A stretch of DNA of 64,000 bases from assembly GCF_002209485.1 (NCBI RefSeq), contig NZ_NJIX01000002.1, forward strand, positions 558,001 through 622,000, written 5' to 3'. Every line of letters begins with the position of its first letter. The stretch's first letter is position 1. The notes below the pieces were generated by a model that searched no databases, was not told the DNA's origin, and saw only the letters and a list, made by a program, of their open reading frames with translations. The translations under genes and the position numbers were made by a program. Of the stretch, positions 15,962 through 26,590 are shown piece by piece. Origin of the DNA: Achromobacter sp. HZ34 (GTDB lineage Bacteria > Pseudomonadota > Gammaproteobacteria > Burkholderiales > Burkholderiaceae_B).

Positions 15962-17050
15962 TCAAGCCGCGGCAGACAGGCGTTCTTCCGTCAGGCGCGC
16001 AGCCAACGCGTCAGCCCCCACCGGATCCCGCTGCACGAGCGTGGCGCCGAACAGATTCTTGGGGTCGCCAGCGGGCGGCACCAGTGCCAGCATGGTGCCT
16101 ACCCCATGGGCTTGCGCCAACCGGTCCAGATAACAAAGCGCCGAGTAGTCTTCCAGGGCGAAGCCGACGGAATCGAACACGGTGACCTGCTGGTCCGATT
16201 CGCGCCCCGCGGCGCTGCCGTCCAGCACGCGCCATAACTCGACCACGGGAAAATTCGCGGGCATCTGCTGGATCTCGCCTTCGATGCGCGATTGCGGCTC
16301 GTATTCCACCACCACCCGCGCCGCCCGCAGGACATCGGCATGCAGTTCGGTCTTGCCGGGACAGTCGCCGCCCACCGCATTGATATGCATGCCCGGTTCG
16401 ATCATGTCCGGGGTGAGGATGGTGGCATAGGCCTTGTCCGCGGTGACCGTGGTCACGATGTCGGCACCCCGCACGGCCTGCGCCGTGGAGGCGGCGCAAG
16501 ACACCGCCAGGTCAGGTACGGCATGGGCCAGATTGCGCCGCAGCTTGGCGGTGGCGGCGGGATCGATGTCGTACAGGCTGACGGCTTCGATACCCAACAA
16601 GGTGTGGAAGGCGATGGCCTGGAATTCGCTCTGCGCGCCGTTGCCGATCAGCGCCATGCGTCGCACGGCGGGCCGCGCCAGGCGCTGCGCCACCATGGCT
16701 GACGTGGCGGCGGTACGTAGCGCCGTCATCAAGGTCAGTTCGGACAGCAGGCGCGGGTAACCGGTCTCGACGTCGGCCAGGGCGCCGAACGCCATGACGG
16801 TGGGCAGGCCCAGCGCCGTGTTGCCGGGATGGCCGTTGACATACTTGAAGGTGTAGCGGGAGCGGTCGGCCACGGGCATCAATTCGATCACGCCGCGCGC
16901 CGAATGCGCCGCCAGACGAGGGGTCTTGTTGAAGTCGTTCCAACGCAGGTAATCGGCTTCGATGGCGGCCGCGAGTTCGGTCATGAACCGGCCGGCGCCG
17001 ACGTTGCGGACCAGGGAGGCAAGCTGAGGCACATCGATGAAGCGGGTCAT
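15962..17050 (-). CDS. ocd: Ornithine cyclodeaminase
   Basis: A 362-residue NAD-dependent enzyme of the ornithine cyclodeaminase/mu-crystallin family that converts L-ornithine to L-proline and ammonia. Start ATG 17050 has GAAAGAG upstream; the longer frame adds 14 unlike residues. The sequence follows the Pseudomonas putida enzyme as I recall it: RFIDVPQL, GVIELMPVADRSRYTFKYVN, HPGNTALGLPTVMAFG, LTLMTALRTAATSAM, IGNGAQSEFQA (nucleotide-binding loop), TVTADKAYATILTPD, NAVGGDCPGKTELHAD (D near the catalytic centre), FDSVGFALEDY. This is the true cyclodeaminase branch rather than the looser 'Ocd-like' group. It converges with the dehydrogenase operon and is probably transcribed alone. Confidence 0.92.
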   Translation of the reverse strand: MTRFIDVPQLASLVRNVGAGRFMTELAAAIEADYLRWNDFNKTPRLAAHSARGVIELMPVADRSRYTFKYVNGHPGNTALGLPTVMAFGALADVETGYPRLLSELTLMTALRTAATSAMVAQRLARPAVRRMALIGNGAQSEFQAIAFHTLLGIEAVSLYDIDPAATAKLRRNLAHAVPDLAVSCAASTAQAVRGADIVTTVTADKAYATILTPDMIEPGMHINAVGGDCPGKTELHADVLRAARVVVEYEPQSRIEGEIQQMPANFPVVELWRVLDGSAAGRESDQQVTVFDSVGFALEDYSALCYLDRLAQAHGVGTMLALVPPAGDPKNLFGATLVQRDPVGADALAARLTEERLSAAA

Positions 17051-17377
17051 TTTTGGCTCTTTCTGCTGTCTAGTGGGTATGTCCACCATCATGCTTGAGC
17101 CGGGAATTAACGAATAGCTAGAAGACTGACCATCTTTACAGCAAAGCCTGGCAGATCGTCAGGTAAAAATGCCGTTTCGCTAGTTTTGTGGGCGTGCAAC
17201 CCCTGCGCGGCGTACGCCGGTGCTGCGGGAAGATGTTTTTCGCGGCGCTGGCGCGCCGCGTAAATGGCGGCAAGGAAGGGATCGCTCGGCCTATCCGCGG
17301 CGCTGCGCCCCGTGGGGCGCGTGCGCTGCATGGATGGGAGCAAGGACCGGCCGGAGCCGAGCCAGCACCTGCACCGT
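17051..17377. other. Intergenic stretch without a convincing gene
   Basis: These 327 bases separate the ocd start from the D,D-carboxypeptidase stop codon. A 78-codon minus-strand frame (17107-17343) starts with TTG, is Arg/Ala-rich and has no recognisable feature, so it is not called. Two GC hairpins are seen (stems GCGCCCC/GGGGCGC at 17305-17320 and CGCGGCGC/GCGCCGCG at 17241-17260), neither followed by a T-run in the direction of transcription. The right part near ocd should hold its promoter; no clear -10/-35 was identified. Confidence 0.5.
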
Positions 17378-18724
17378 TTACGCGGCGGGCTTGTCGCCGC
17401 CCATCAGTTCGTGGACCCACAGCTTCATGCCGTCCCAGCTGCGGCCGAAGAAGCCGGCCTCTTCCACCGGTTCCAGGGTGAGCACCGGGAAGGTCGTGAC
17501 GGCCTTGTCGTCCAGCATGACGTTGACCTTGCCCACCGTGGCATCCTGCGCCAAAGGCGCGACCAGCGGCTGTGCCTGGGGTGCCAACGCCGGCTTCAGC
17601 TTGGTGGCCCACGCACGCGGCACGGTGACCAGCACGTCCTTTTCGAAGCCGATCTTGACGGCGTCCTGCTTACCCTTCCATACCTGCGGCGTAGCCAGCA
17701 CCTGCCCCTTGGTGTAAAGCTTCAAGGTCTCAAAGTTGCCGTAGCCCCAATTCAACAGCTGGCCCGTATCCGCCACGCGCGCTTTTTCCGAAGGCGCGCC
17801 CATCACCACCGAAATCAGCCGGCGCTGGACCGAGGCGCCAGGCCGCAGCGCGGATACGATCATGCAATAACCGGCCGCATCGGTATGCCCGGTCTTGCCG
17901 CCCTCGACGGAAGGATCGAGCCACAGCATGCGATTGCGATTGGGCTGGGTGATGTTGTTGTAGCGGAAGGACTTCTGCTGATCGTAGTGGACGTACAGAT
18001 CCGGAAAGTCCGTCATCAAGCGCGCCGCCATCCTGGCCAGATCCGAGGCCGTGGAATACGTCTGCGGATCGGGCAAGCCGTGCGGGCTGTTGAAGTGCGT
18101 ATGCGCCAACCCCATGACCTGCGCCTGTTCATTCATCTTCTGCACGAAGGCGCCTTCGGAACCCGCGGCCGCTTCGGCCAGCGCCACCGCCGCGTCATTG
18201 CCGGACTGGATCAGCAGCCCCGACAGCAGGTCGTCGATGCTGACCTCCTTGTTCGGCTCGATGAACATCTTGGAACTGCCCGGCGCCACCTTCCAGGCAT
18301 CCACGGACACCGTGACCATCTGGTCCAGCTTCAGCGTCTTGTCGCGCAGCGCGCTGAAGATCAGGTAGGCCGTCATGATCTTGGTCAGGGAAGCCGGCTC
18401 GACACGTTCATCCGCATTGCGCGACGCGATGACGGCACCGCTGGTCTGGTCCAGCAGCAGCCAGGCCTTGGCATTCAGCGTGGGCAGTGGCGCGGTGGTG
18501 GCATCGTTCGGAATGCCGAAGACGGGCGGCGGGCCATTGTCGACGACCGGTTCGTCAGCCGCCGGGGCTGCCTTCGCCGCGGACTTCGATGCCGCCTTCG
18601 ACTTCTCGTTCTTGTGCGTGGGATGCGTCGACGTCGCGGCCGTGGCCTGCATCGGCAGGGCCAGCGAGACGGAAAGACAGATGGCGTTGAGGGAAAACAG
18701 GGCGGCGGTAGTGCGTTTCTTCAT
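17378..18724 (-). CDS. D-alanyl-D-alanine carboxypeptidase (PBP5/6 type)
   Basis: A 448-residue exported protein. Start ATG 18724 gives a signal peptide (MKKRTTAALFSL...ALPMQATA); the upstream 67-codon extension is discarded. A Lys/Ala/Pro-rich linker at 40-65 precedes the S11 peptidase domain, which has all three motifs: S112-L-T-K115, S174-G-N176 and K277-T-G279 (GGKTGHTDAAGYC). A C-terminal PBP5-type beta domain and an amphipathic end (WDGMKLWVHELMGG) for membrane attachment follow. It trims the terminal D-Ala of peptidoglycan stem peptides in the periplasm. The gene stands alone. DacA/DacC naming cannot be decided from sequence. Confidence 0.92.
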   Translation of the reverse strand: MKKRTTAALFSLNAICLSVSLALPMQATAATSTHPTHKNEKSKAASKSAAKAAPAADEPVVDNGPPPVFGIPNDATTAPLPTLNAKAWLLLDQTSGAVIASRNADERVEPASLTKIMTAYLIFSALRDKTLKLDQMVTVSVDAWKVAPGSSKMFIEPNKEVSIDDLLSGLLIQSGNDAAVALAEAAAGSEGAFVQKMNEQAQVMGLAHTHFNSPHGLPDPQTYSTASDLARMAARLMTDFPDLYVHYDQQKSFRYNNITQPNRNRMLWLDPSVEGGKTGHTDAAGYCMIVSALRPGASVQRRLISVVMGAPSEKARVADTGQLLNWGYGNFETLKLYTKGQVLATPQVWKGKQDAVKIGFEKDVLVTVPRAWATKLKPALAPQAQPLVAPLAQDATVGKVNVMLDDKAVTTFPVLTLEPVEEAGFFGRSWDGMKLWVHELMGGDKPAA

Positions 18725-19026
18725 AAGGGTGTCTGGCGTCTCTATCTCTGTATGTCCAAGCTTGCGAATCGCGAACCGCCAGCAAGCTGCGCATGGCGAT
18801 TCACCAGCCGCATCGGGTCGGGCGTGCTCGTTAGGCCACGAAAAGGGCCATGAGTTCACATGATCGGATGCAGCATCATACCTGCGCCTTAGTACACCCA
18901 TCGGATAGGCGTCTCTCATGGGCACGCCTAGACTGTTTTTACAAAACGTATATGCACAAGCAGACTAGTCCACTGACGCAATCGATCGGGGCAAGGGCGC
19001 CGATAGCGGACTGGAGAGGAGACAGC
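18725..19026. other. Intergenic region with a terminator-like inverted repeat
   Basis: These 302 bases lie between divergent starts (carboxypeptidase and the 79-residue protein). No protein frame here looks real. An inverted repeat TAGGCGT (18906-18912) / ACGCCTA (18924-18930) is followed after 4 bases by TTTTT (18935-18939), which has the shape of an intrinsic terminator reading rightward although no plus-strand gene precedes it. The region must also hold two promoters, which I could not place. Confidence 0.4.
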
Positions 19027-19266
19027 ATGACGGCGGCCATTTGGGAAATCTCGGTTTCCGAGAACGGCGCGAAGTTCTGGCTGGAGGATGGCAGACGCTA
19101 CGTGGTCTGCCTGTGCAGCGCGGACGTGCTGCGCAGGGTCGAAGCCCGCACCGGCTTGCAAGGCAGCGCGGCGTTGCGCGCCGTGCAGGGCGAGTTGATC
19201 CAGGAAGCGCACCAGCGCCTGGTCGACCAGGAACCGCCGCCGCTACGGCTGCTGTATCACGATTAA
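19027..19266 (+). CDS. Small hypothetical protein (79 aa)
   Basis: ATG 19027 follows a good ribosome site (GAGAGGAGA). The product is beta-rich at first (WEISVSENGAKFWLEDGRRYVVCL), then helical (SADVLRRVEARTGL, LRAVQGELIQEAHQRLVDQ). No signal peptide or membrane helix. It vaguely resembles DUF1488-like or phage-type small proteins, but I do not assign a family. Its stop is 8 bases from the stop of the next, convergent gene. Confidence 0.6.
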   Translation: MTAAIWEISVSENGAKFWLEDGRRYVVCLCSADVLRRVEARTGLQGSAALRAVQGELIQEAHQRLVDQEPPPLRLLYHD

Positions 19267-19274
19267 GGCTGTTT

Positions 19275-19580
19275 TCAGGCCTGCTTGTCTTGCGCCTTGC
19301 GCGGCGCGGGCCCGAAGGCCGAGCGCCAGGCCGACAGCAACAGCCACCACGCGCCCCATGCCAGCAGCAGGCCCGCGGCGATACCCCAGACGTTTTGCTC
19401 AGACGAGGGCCGCGTCAATTGCGACCAGGCACTGGCGCCGGCCCAGACGGCCAGCAGCAAGGCGACGATGCCCCCCAGCAGTCGCAAGGTCCGCACGACC
19501 ACACGGTTGGTGGACCGCGTCAGCGTGCCTACCCCGTTGTGCCTGACTTGGCCGATATCGCTGGAATCTCTACCGTTCAT
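19275..19580 (-). CDS. Small two-helix membrane protein (101 aa)
   Basis: The N-terminal 28 residues are polar (MNGRDSSDIGQVRHNG). Two hydrophobic helices follow at about 32-52 (LRLLGGIVALLLAVWAGASA) and 65-85 (VWGIAAGLLLAWGAWWLLLS), and the tail is basic (FGPAPRKAQDKQA). I recognise no family. It is a plausible inner-membrane protein with both ends in the cytosol. Convergent with the 79-residue gene; the right side faces about 130 bases without a gene. Confidence 0.6.
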   Translation of the reverse strand: MNGRDSSDIGQVRHNGVGTLTRSTNRVVVRTLRLLGGIVALLLAVWAGASAWSQLTRPSSEQNVWGIAAGLLLAWGAWWLLLSAWRSAFGPAPRKAQDKQA

Positions 19581-19710
19581 GTCCTGGTCTCGTCACTGGA
19601 AAGGACCTGCATAGGCAACACCTTAAAACGATAGTGCGCCGACGTATACCTTCCAGGGCCGCGCTGATGTAACGAAGCTACACCGTGTTCGCGCGACCAG
19701 CCGCGTGCTT

Positions 19711-20322
19711 TCAGGCCAGTGGCTGCGCGCGCACGGTCCTGCCCGCGCAGACGAAGACGCCGGCGCCCAGATGATGCAGCGTGTGCAGATCGGCGTTTCC
19801 TTCGTTGAATTCCCAATGGCCTCGCGCGAAAACACGCGGGTCGGCCGCCGCACTGACTACCTCGACAAAGCAGGTGTCATAGGCGTCTTCGGTGTGGCGT
19901 TCGGGAATCAGGCGGCATTCCAGCCACGCGGCCACGCCTTCCTCGACCAGCGGCAAACCGAGCACCGGGCCTGTCACCGTGGGGATGGCGTAGGCGTCGA
20001 ATTTGTCGCGCGGAGCCAGGTCACGACCGGAGATGCTGCCGACGGCGTAGGCCTTGTCGGCGAAAGCGGCTCCCGGTATGCACAGGCCCACATGTCCGCT
20101 GGCCATCACCAGCTCCCGCGTGAAAGTGCTTTTGTCGATGACCACCGCGATGCGGGGTGGCGAAAATTCCACCGGCATCGACCAGGCGGCGGACATGATG
20201 TCGCGCCTGCCGCCGGCCGCACTCGTAACCAATACGGTAGGACCGTGGTTGAGCAGCCGGCTGGCGTGCTCAAGGGCAACGGGCTGAAAAAGGCTGGGGC
20301 GGTTGCTGGGTGTATTCGGCAT
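19711..20322 (-). CDS. Flavin reductase-like (FMN-binding split-barrel) protein
   Basis: A 203-residue protein. The order fits the flavin reductase domain: PTVLVTSAAGGRRDIMSAAWSMPVEFSPPRIAVVI (the TxxxGxxxxMTAxWxxPxSxxPPxxxVxI pattern, broken by short loops), then FTRELVMASGHVGLCIPG and PVLGLPLVEEGVAAWLECRL. These proteins bind FMN and either reduce it with NAD(P)H for a partner oxygenase or act on small substrates. No oxygenase gene adjoins it. It is transcribed divergently from rpfF, with 199 bp between the starts. Confidence 0.8.
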   Translation of the reverse strand: MPNTPSNRPSLFQPVALEHASRLLNHGPTVLVTSAAGGRRDIMSAAWSMPVEFSPPRIAVVIDKSTFTRELVMASGHVGLCIPGAAFADKAYAVGSISGRDLAPRDKFDAYAIPTVTGPVLGLPLVEEGVAAWLECRLIPERHTEDAYDTCFVEVVSAAADPRVFARGHWEFNEGNADLHTLHHLGAGVFVCAGRTVRAQPLA

Positions 20323-20521
20323 GCCCGAGAGCTTACTCGATGCGGGCGGGGACGTAAGTCCGGCCTAAGCCATTCGGATCGATGACTCATTCAGTTGGGG
20401 GAAATCCCCGGTTCTGTGATTTGTGCAGACGCAACAATAGCGCTGCCGTGACTCGTCACCATTTGCAAGCGACGTGCAACGGTGTCTTTCAACGCAAACC
20501 ACAGTTACACAGGAAGCAATC

Positions 20522-21388
20522 ATGTATCTGAAGAACCACCCGAACTGCCGCCCTTTCCATGAAGCCGGTGACATGCCGCAACTGGCCGCGTATTACGAAG
20601 AAGGCCGCAACATCATGTGGATGATGCTCCGTTCCGAACCGCGTCCGTGCTTCAACCAGGGGGTGCTTTCCAACATCATTCATCTGGCCCGCGTCGCGCG
20701 CGAATCCGGCCTGCCCATCGACTTCTGGGTAACCGGTTCGGAGATCCCCGAGCTCTTCAACGTGGGCGGGGATCTCAGCTTCTTCGTGGATGCCATCCGC
20801 TCCGGCCAGCGCGACACCTTGATGGCATACGCCCGCGCGTGCATCGATTGCATCTGGGAGATGTACAACGGCTATGGCACCGGGGCGATCTCCATCGCCA
20901 TGGTGGAAGGCAGCGCCTTGGGCGGCGGGCTCGAAGCCGCGCTGGCGCACCACTATGTGCTGGCGCAGAACGGCGTGAAGATGGGTTTCCCGGAAGTCGC
21001 GTTCAACCTGTATCCCGGCATGGGCGGCTACTCGCTGGTGGCGCGCCGATCCGGCATGCTGGTGGCCGAGGAGCTGATCAGCACAGGCGAGTCCCATTCG
21101 GCCGAGTGGTTCGCGGACAAGGGACTGGTCGATCAGCTGTTCGAACCCGGCGATGCGTTTATCGCCACGCGCACCTTCATCGACGTGATGCGGCCGAAGC
21201 TGAACGCGATGCGTGCGCTGATCCGCACACGGCAACGGGTCTACCCGTTGTCGCGCTCGGAACTGATGGACATCACCGAAGATTGGGTTCGTTCGACGTT
21301 CACGATCGAGTCCAAGGACCTCGCCTACATGGAACGTCTGGTGATGATGCAGAATCGCCGCGTCTCAAGGCTGCGCGCGGTGTCTTGA
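20522..21388 (+). CDS. rpfF: RpfF: DSF/BDSF-family fatty-acid signal synthase
   Basis: A 288-residue crotonase-fold enzyme; ATG 20522 follows AGGAAG by 7 bases. It closely follows the Burkholderia cenocepacia BDSF synthase (Bcam0581) as I remember it: NHPNCRPFHEAG, YYEEGRNIMWMMLRSEPRPC, FWVTGSEIPELFNVGGDLSFF, GYGTGAISIAMVEGSALGGG. Two glutamates 20 residues apart, E138 (GGGLEAAL) and E158 (MGFPEVAF), match the catalytic pair of Xanthomonas RpfF (E141/E161). The enzyme dehydrates a 3-hydroxyacyl-ACP and releases a cis-2 unsaturated fatty acid such as cis-2-dodecenoic acid. Its receptor gene rpfR lies convergent 41 bases away, as expected of this signalling type. An ordinary enoyl-CoA hydratase is unlikely because the N-terminal region is RpfF-specific. 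Confidence 0.93.
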   Translation: MYLKNHPNCRPFHEAGDMPQLAAYYEEGRNIMWMMLRSEPRPCFNQGVLSNIIHLARVARESGLPIDFWVTGSEIPELFNVGGDLSFFVDAIRSGQRDTLMAYARACIDCIWEMYNGYGTGAISIAMVEGSALGGGLEAALAHHYVLAQNGVKMGFPEVAFNLYPGMGGYSLVARRSGMLVAEELISTGESHSAEWFADKGLVDQLFEPGDAFIATRTFIDVMRPKLNAMRALIRTRQRVYPLSRSELMDITEDWVRSTFTIESKDLAYMERLVMMQNRRVSRLRAVS

Positions 21389-21424
21389 ACGACAGCGACC
21401 GTAAGCTGACATAGGGAACCGGGG

Positions 21425-21458
21425 AAAGCTCAGGCGATCAGTCTGAGCTTTTTCTTTT
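21425..21458 (+). terminator. rpfF terminator embedded in the 3' end of rpfR
   Basis: A 9-bp perfect stem (AAAGCTCAG / CTGAGCTTT, loop of 9) is followed by a T-rich tract (TT-C-TTTT). It begins 36 bases after the rpfF stop and covers the stop codon and last codons of convergent rpfR, whose C-terminal lysines (EKKKLRLIA) are encoded by the opposite strand of the T-tract. Confidence 0.8.
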
Positions 21459-23439
21459 CTATCATCCAGGCTTCCAGCTCGTGCGCCGGCATCGGCCTTG
21501 CATACAGATAGCCTTGCGCGCAGCTTATGCCCGACTGCTCGATATACGCCGCTTCCGCAGGGGTTTCCACGCCTTCCGCCACCATGGAAAAGCCCAGCGC
21601 CCGCGCCAGCGTGACGACGGATCCCACCAGCGCCTGCGCATTGGTGTCGGTGTCGACGCCGGAGACAAAGCTGCGGTCCAGCTTGATCACATCGAGAGGC
21701 AGCCGCGCGAGCTGCGCCAGCGACGAATAGCCGGTGCCGAAATCATCCAGGTAGATACGGGCACCCAAGGTGCGGAATTGTTCCATCAGCTTGCGCACAC
21801 GGCCTTCATCCTCGATGAAGCAGCTTTCGGTCAATTCGATATCGAGCAGCCCGGGCTTCAATCCGGCACGGTCGCAAGCCTCGCCAAAATAGTTCGCGAC
21901 GTTGCCGTCGCTCAATTGCCGCGCGGACACGTTGATCGACACCCGCAGGTCCAGTCCCTTGGAGCGCCAGTCCACGGCTTGACGGGCGGCCTCGCCCATC
22001 ACCCAGCGTCCGATCGGTCCGATCAGTCCGGAATCCTCGGCATGGCGGATGAACTCGCCCGGGTCGACCCGGCCGCGATCCGGCGATTGCCAACGGATCA
22101 AGGCTTCGGCGCTCAGGATATTGCCCGTCGCCAGGTCGACCAGCGGCTGGTAATGCAGCACGAACTGCCCTTCCTGGATGGCCTTGCGCAGGTTCGTGTC
22201 CAGCCACATCGCCTGGGCGACCTTCTGGTTCATCTCCGGCGTGAACACCCGGTACGTATGCTTGCCCGCGTCCTTCGCCGCGTACATTGCGGTGTCGGCG
22301 TTGCGGATCAGCGTATCCATCGAGTCGCCGTGCTGCGGGTACAGCGTGACGCCGATCGAGCAGCTCGTGTAGATCTCCATCAGCTCCATGCGGACCGGCG
22401 TGGAGAAATTGTCGATGATGATCTGCGCGGACTCCTCCAGCAGTTGCTGGCTGGCATTCCTGAAGAACACCAGGAACTCATCGCCGCCCAGGCGCGCCAG
22501 CGTCGCGCCTTCGGGCAGGCAGCGCTTGACGATAGTGGAGACCTCGGTCAACAGCCGGTCACCGGTCACGTGGCCATAATGATCGTTTACATGCTTGAAG
22601 TTATCGAGGTCGAGGAACAGGATGCCGACCTGCGATGGGGCCGCCGTCCCCGCCGCGTCTTCAGCCAGCGCCGCGCGTATCGTTTCCGTGATCGAGTGCC
22701 GGTTCGGCAACCCGGTCAGGACATCGGTATTGGCCAGTTCGGTCAGGCGCTTCTGCGCATTGCGCTCCTCGGTGATATCGACGCCGGAGCAGATCAGGAA
22801 GCGCTCGTCGGCGCCGCTGCCGCTCTGCACGAACTTGTTGCGGAACTGATAGAGGCGCGGGCCGTTGATGGTATTGATGTAGCGCTCGACTTCGAAGGGC
22901 TTGTCGTTCTCGAAGAAACCGGAGATGTTGCTGCTCGACTGCGCCCCCTGGTCCGCGGACATGAACAGCGCGAACGCGCTCTTGCCGATAACGTCTTCTT
23001 CGCGCTTGCCCAGCACCTCTTCGGCCAGTCTGTTGAAGCGCTGGAAGATACCGTGGCGATTGAGCACCACCACCAGCGAGTTGACTTCGGAGACGACCTG
23101 CTCGGCAAAAGCCAGGCCCTGGGACAGGTCGCGCGCGACCGAACGGGTATCGGTGAACGCGGATGCGGTGCCCGCCCAGTTGTTCGCGTCGAGCTTGCGG
23201 CCCACCATATGCAGGCGCACGGTTTCGCCAAACAGCGACACCTCCAGCTCCAGGGCGGAAGTGACGCCGGTCAGGGTACGGATTTGCGCGGCCTGCTCGG
23301 CGCCGAGCGCGATGCTGAGACTAGTCAGGCCGCGGACGGCCGCCAGGTCGAGCGCATTGCTATCGCCGCCCAGGCGCCAATGGGGGCTGCGGGTGCCGAG
23401 GTGAAGCTCCAGCAACTCACCGTCATCGTCGTGGTACAT
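21430..23439 (-). CDS. rpfR: RpfR: BDSF receptor with PAS, GGDEF and EAL domains
   Basis: A 669-residue cytosolic protein. ATG 23439 is preferred over an upstream GTG (23466) because GGTGGGGG precedes it. Residues 1-95 form the N-terminal RpfF-interaction region of RpfR proteins (DDDGELLELHLGTRSPHWRL). A PAS domain (about 110-225) binds the fatty acid. GGDEF (about 235-395) is intact (G318-G-D-E-F322), with no RxxD inhibitory site before it. EAL (about 412-660) keeps SAEALIRW (E445), NVSARQL, ELTES, LDDFGTGYSSLAQLA and AEGVET. In Burkholderia, signal binding raises EAL activity and lowers c-di-GMP, and RpfF docks on the N-terminal part. There are no membrane helices. Convergent with rpfF, which encodes the signal maker. 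Confidence 0.93.
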   Translation of the reverse strand: MYHDDDGELLELHLGTRSPHWRLGGDSNALDLAAVRGLTSLSIALGAEQAAQIRTLTGVTSALELEVSLFGETVRLHMVGRKLDANNWAGTASAFTDTRSVARDLSQGLAFAEQVVSEVNSLVVVLNRHGIFQRFNRLAEEVLGKREEDVIGKSAFALFMSADQGAQSSSNISGFFENDKPFEVERYINTINGPRLYQFRNKFVQSGSGADERFLICSGVDITEERNAQKRLTELANTDVLTGLPNRHSITETIRAALAEDAAGTAAPSQVGILFLDLDNFKHVNDHYGHVTGDRLLTEVSTIVKRCLPEGATLARLGGDEFLVFFRNASQQLLEESAQIIIDNFSTPVRMELMEIYTSCSIGVTLYPQHGDSMDTLIRNADTAMYAAKDAGKHTYRVFTPEMNQKVAQAMWLDTNLRKAIQEGQFVLHYQPLVDLATGNILSAEALIRWQSPDRGRVDPGEFIRHAEDSGLIGPIGRWVMGEAARQAVDWRSKGLDLRVSINVSARQLSDGNVANYFGEACDRAGLKPGLLDIELTESCFIEDEGRVRKLMEQFRTLGARIYLDDFGTGYSSLAQLARLPLDVIKLDRSFVSGVDTDTNAQALVGSVVTLARALGFSMVAEGVETPAEAAYIEQSGISCAQGYLYARPMPAHELEAWMIEKKKLRLIA

Positions 23440-23563
23440 GGGCGCGGCCCCCACCAAATTGAACACCTATGGGTTTGTATCTTATCAAAGTATATCTATG
23501 CGTTTCAATGTCAAAAAACGACAAGAAATGTTCAATTGAAACGGCGGCAATGCTCTCTCGACA

Positions 23564-23594
23564 TAAAAAAACAGCCGCCATTGCTGGCGGCTGT
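23564..23594 (-). terminator. Intrinsic terminator after the tRNA gene
   Basis: A 9-bp perfect stem (ACAGCCGCC / GGCGGCTGT) with a 6-base loop is followed on the minus strand by seven T. It lies 28 bases beyond the 3' end of the tRNA. Confidence 0.85.
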
Positions 23595-23622
23595 CTTCAT
23601 ACCTGAGTGACCAGGAAGTCTT

Positions 23623-23701
<79 letters not shown>

Positions 23702-23732
23702 TTAAAAATCGCTGCCTGACCCTGCCTATACC

Positions 23733-26009
<2,277 letters not shown>

Positions 26010-26590
26010 GGTCGCTTCCGTGGACGTTACAGGCCTTCTGGCCTGCCGCACCGCTATCGGCGGCTCCAGCGAAGCGCGGGGGCCGAGTCAAGTCGCGTAC
26101 TATAAAACTGCGTTTCAAAACCGCGCCGGTAAACAGCGAAAGCCGAATTACCGTCGTCACAATACGGCCGGCCCCGATATCGCTGACGTCGCGCGGGAGT
26201 GCTGGCGGGCCCCAAAGGGCGGATCTGCGGGCGCATCGGCCGTTTGCAGTAAATGTTCGCTCTAGCACTACACCGGCCGACGGCCGCAATACCGGGGGTA
26301 GGCCCCGGACCGGTAACGTAGAGGACCCTCCAGGGCCCCGCCACGCCGCCGATCTTGTTCATTCGCAGGCCGTGCAGCGCCATTTGCCAGCGCCTTCGTC
26401 CTGCTTTACTCTTGTTCGATTCGGCCTGATTAGACAGATCCTGATCCCCGAAGTTCAGGCACCGAGGCGCCCAAGCGGCCGGTCAGGATGCCGTCACGCA
26501 TCACTGCCTTACAGCTACTGTCACAGCTTTCCGTCCCTTTTCTCTGAAAATGGGCGGAGAAAACTCTCGATTTTACCGTAATTCCGCTTG
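26010..26590. other. Long leader region between dnaG and rpoD
   Basis: 581 bases without a believable gene; the reading frames here are short and Arg-rich. On the minus strand, a TTGACA overlaps the end of dnaG (26594-26589) and a TAAAAT lies at 26575-26570, but the 13-base spacing is too short for a normal sigma-70 pair. The middle is strongly GC-rich with several possible hairpins (for example around 26290-26320). The region probably carries the rpoD promoter(s) and a long 5' leader. Confidence 0.5.

Noticed and set aside
17241-17260. Hairpin CGCGGCGC/GCGCCGCG as a terminator
   Set aside because: The T-run precedes the hairpin on the plus strand and is an A-run on the minus strand, so it cannot terminate either neighbour.
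17107-17343. 78-codon minus-strand frame between ocd and the carboxypeptidase
   Set aside because: TTG start without a ribosome site, biased composition, no family.
21481-23610. 709-codon plus-strand open frame antisense to rpfR
   Set aside because: Arg/Gln/His-rich shadow; the minus strand carries all rpfR motifs.
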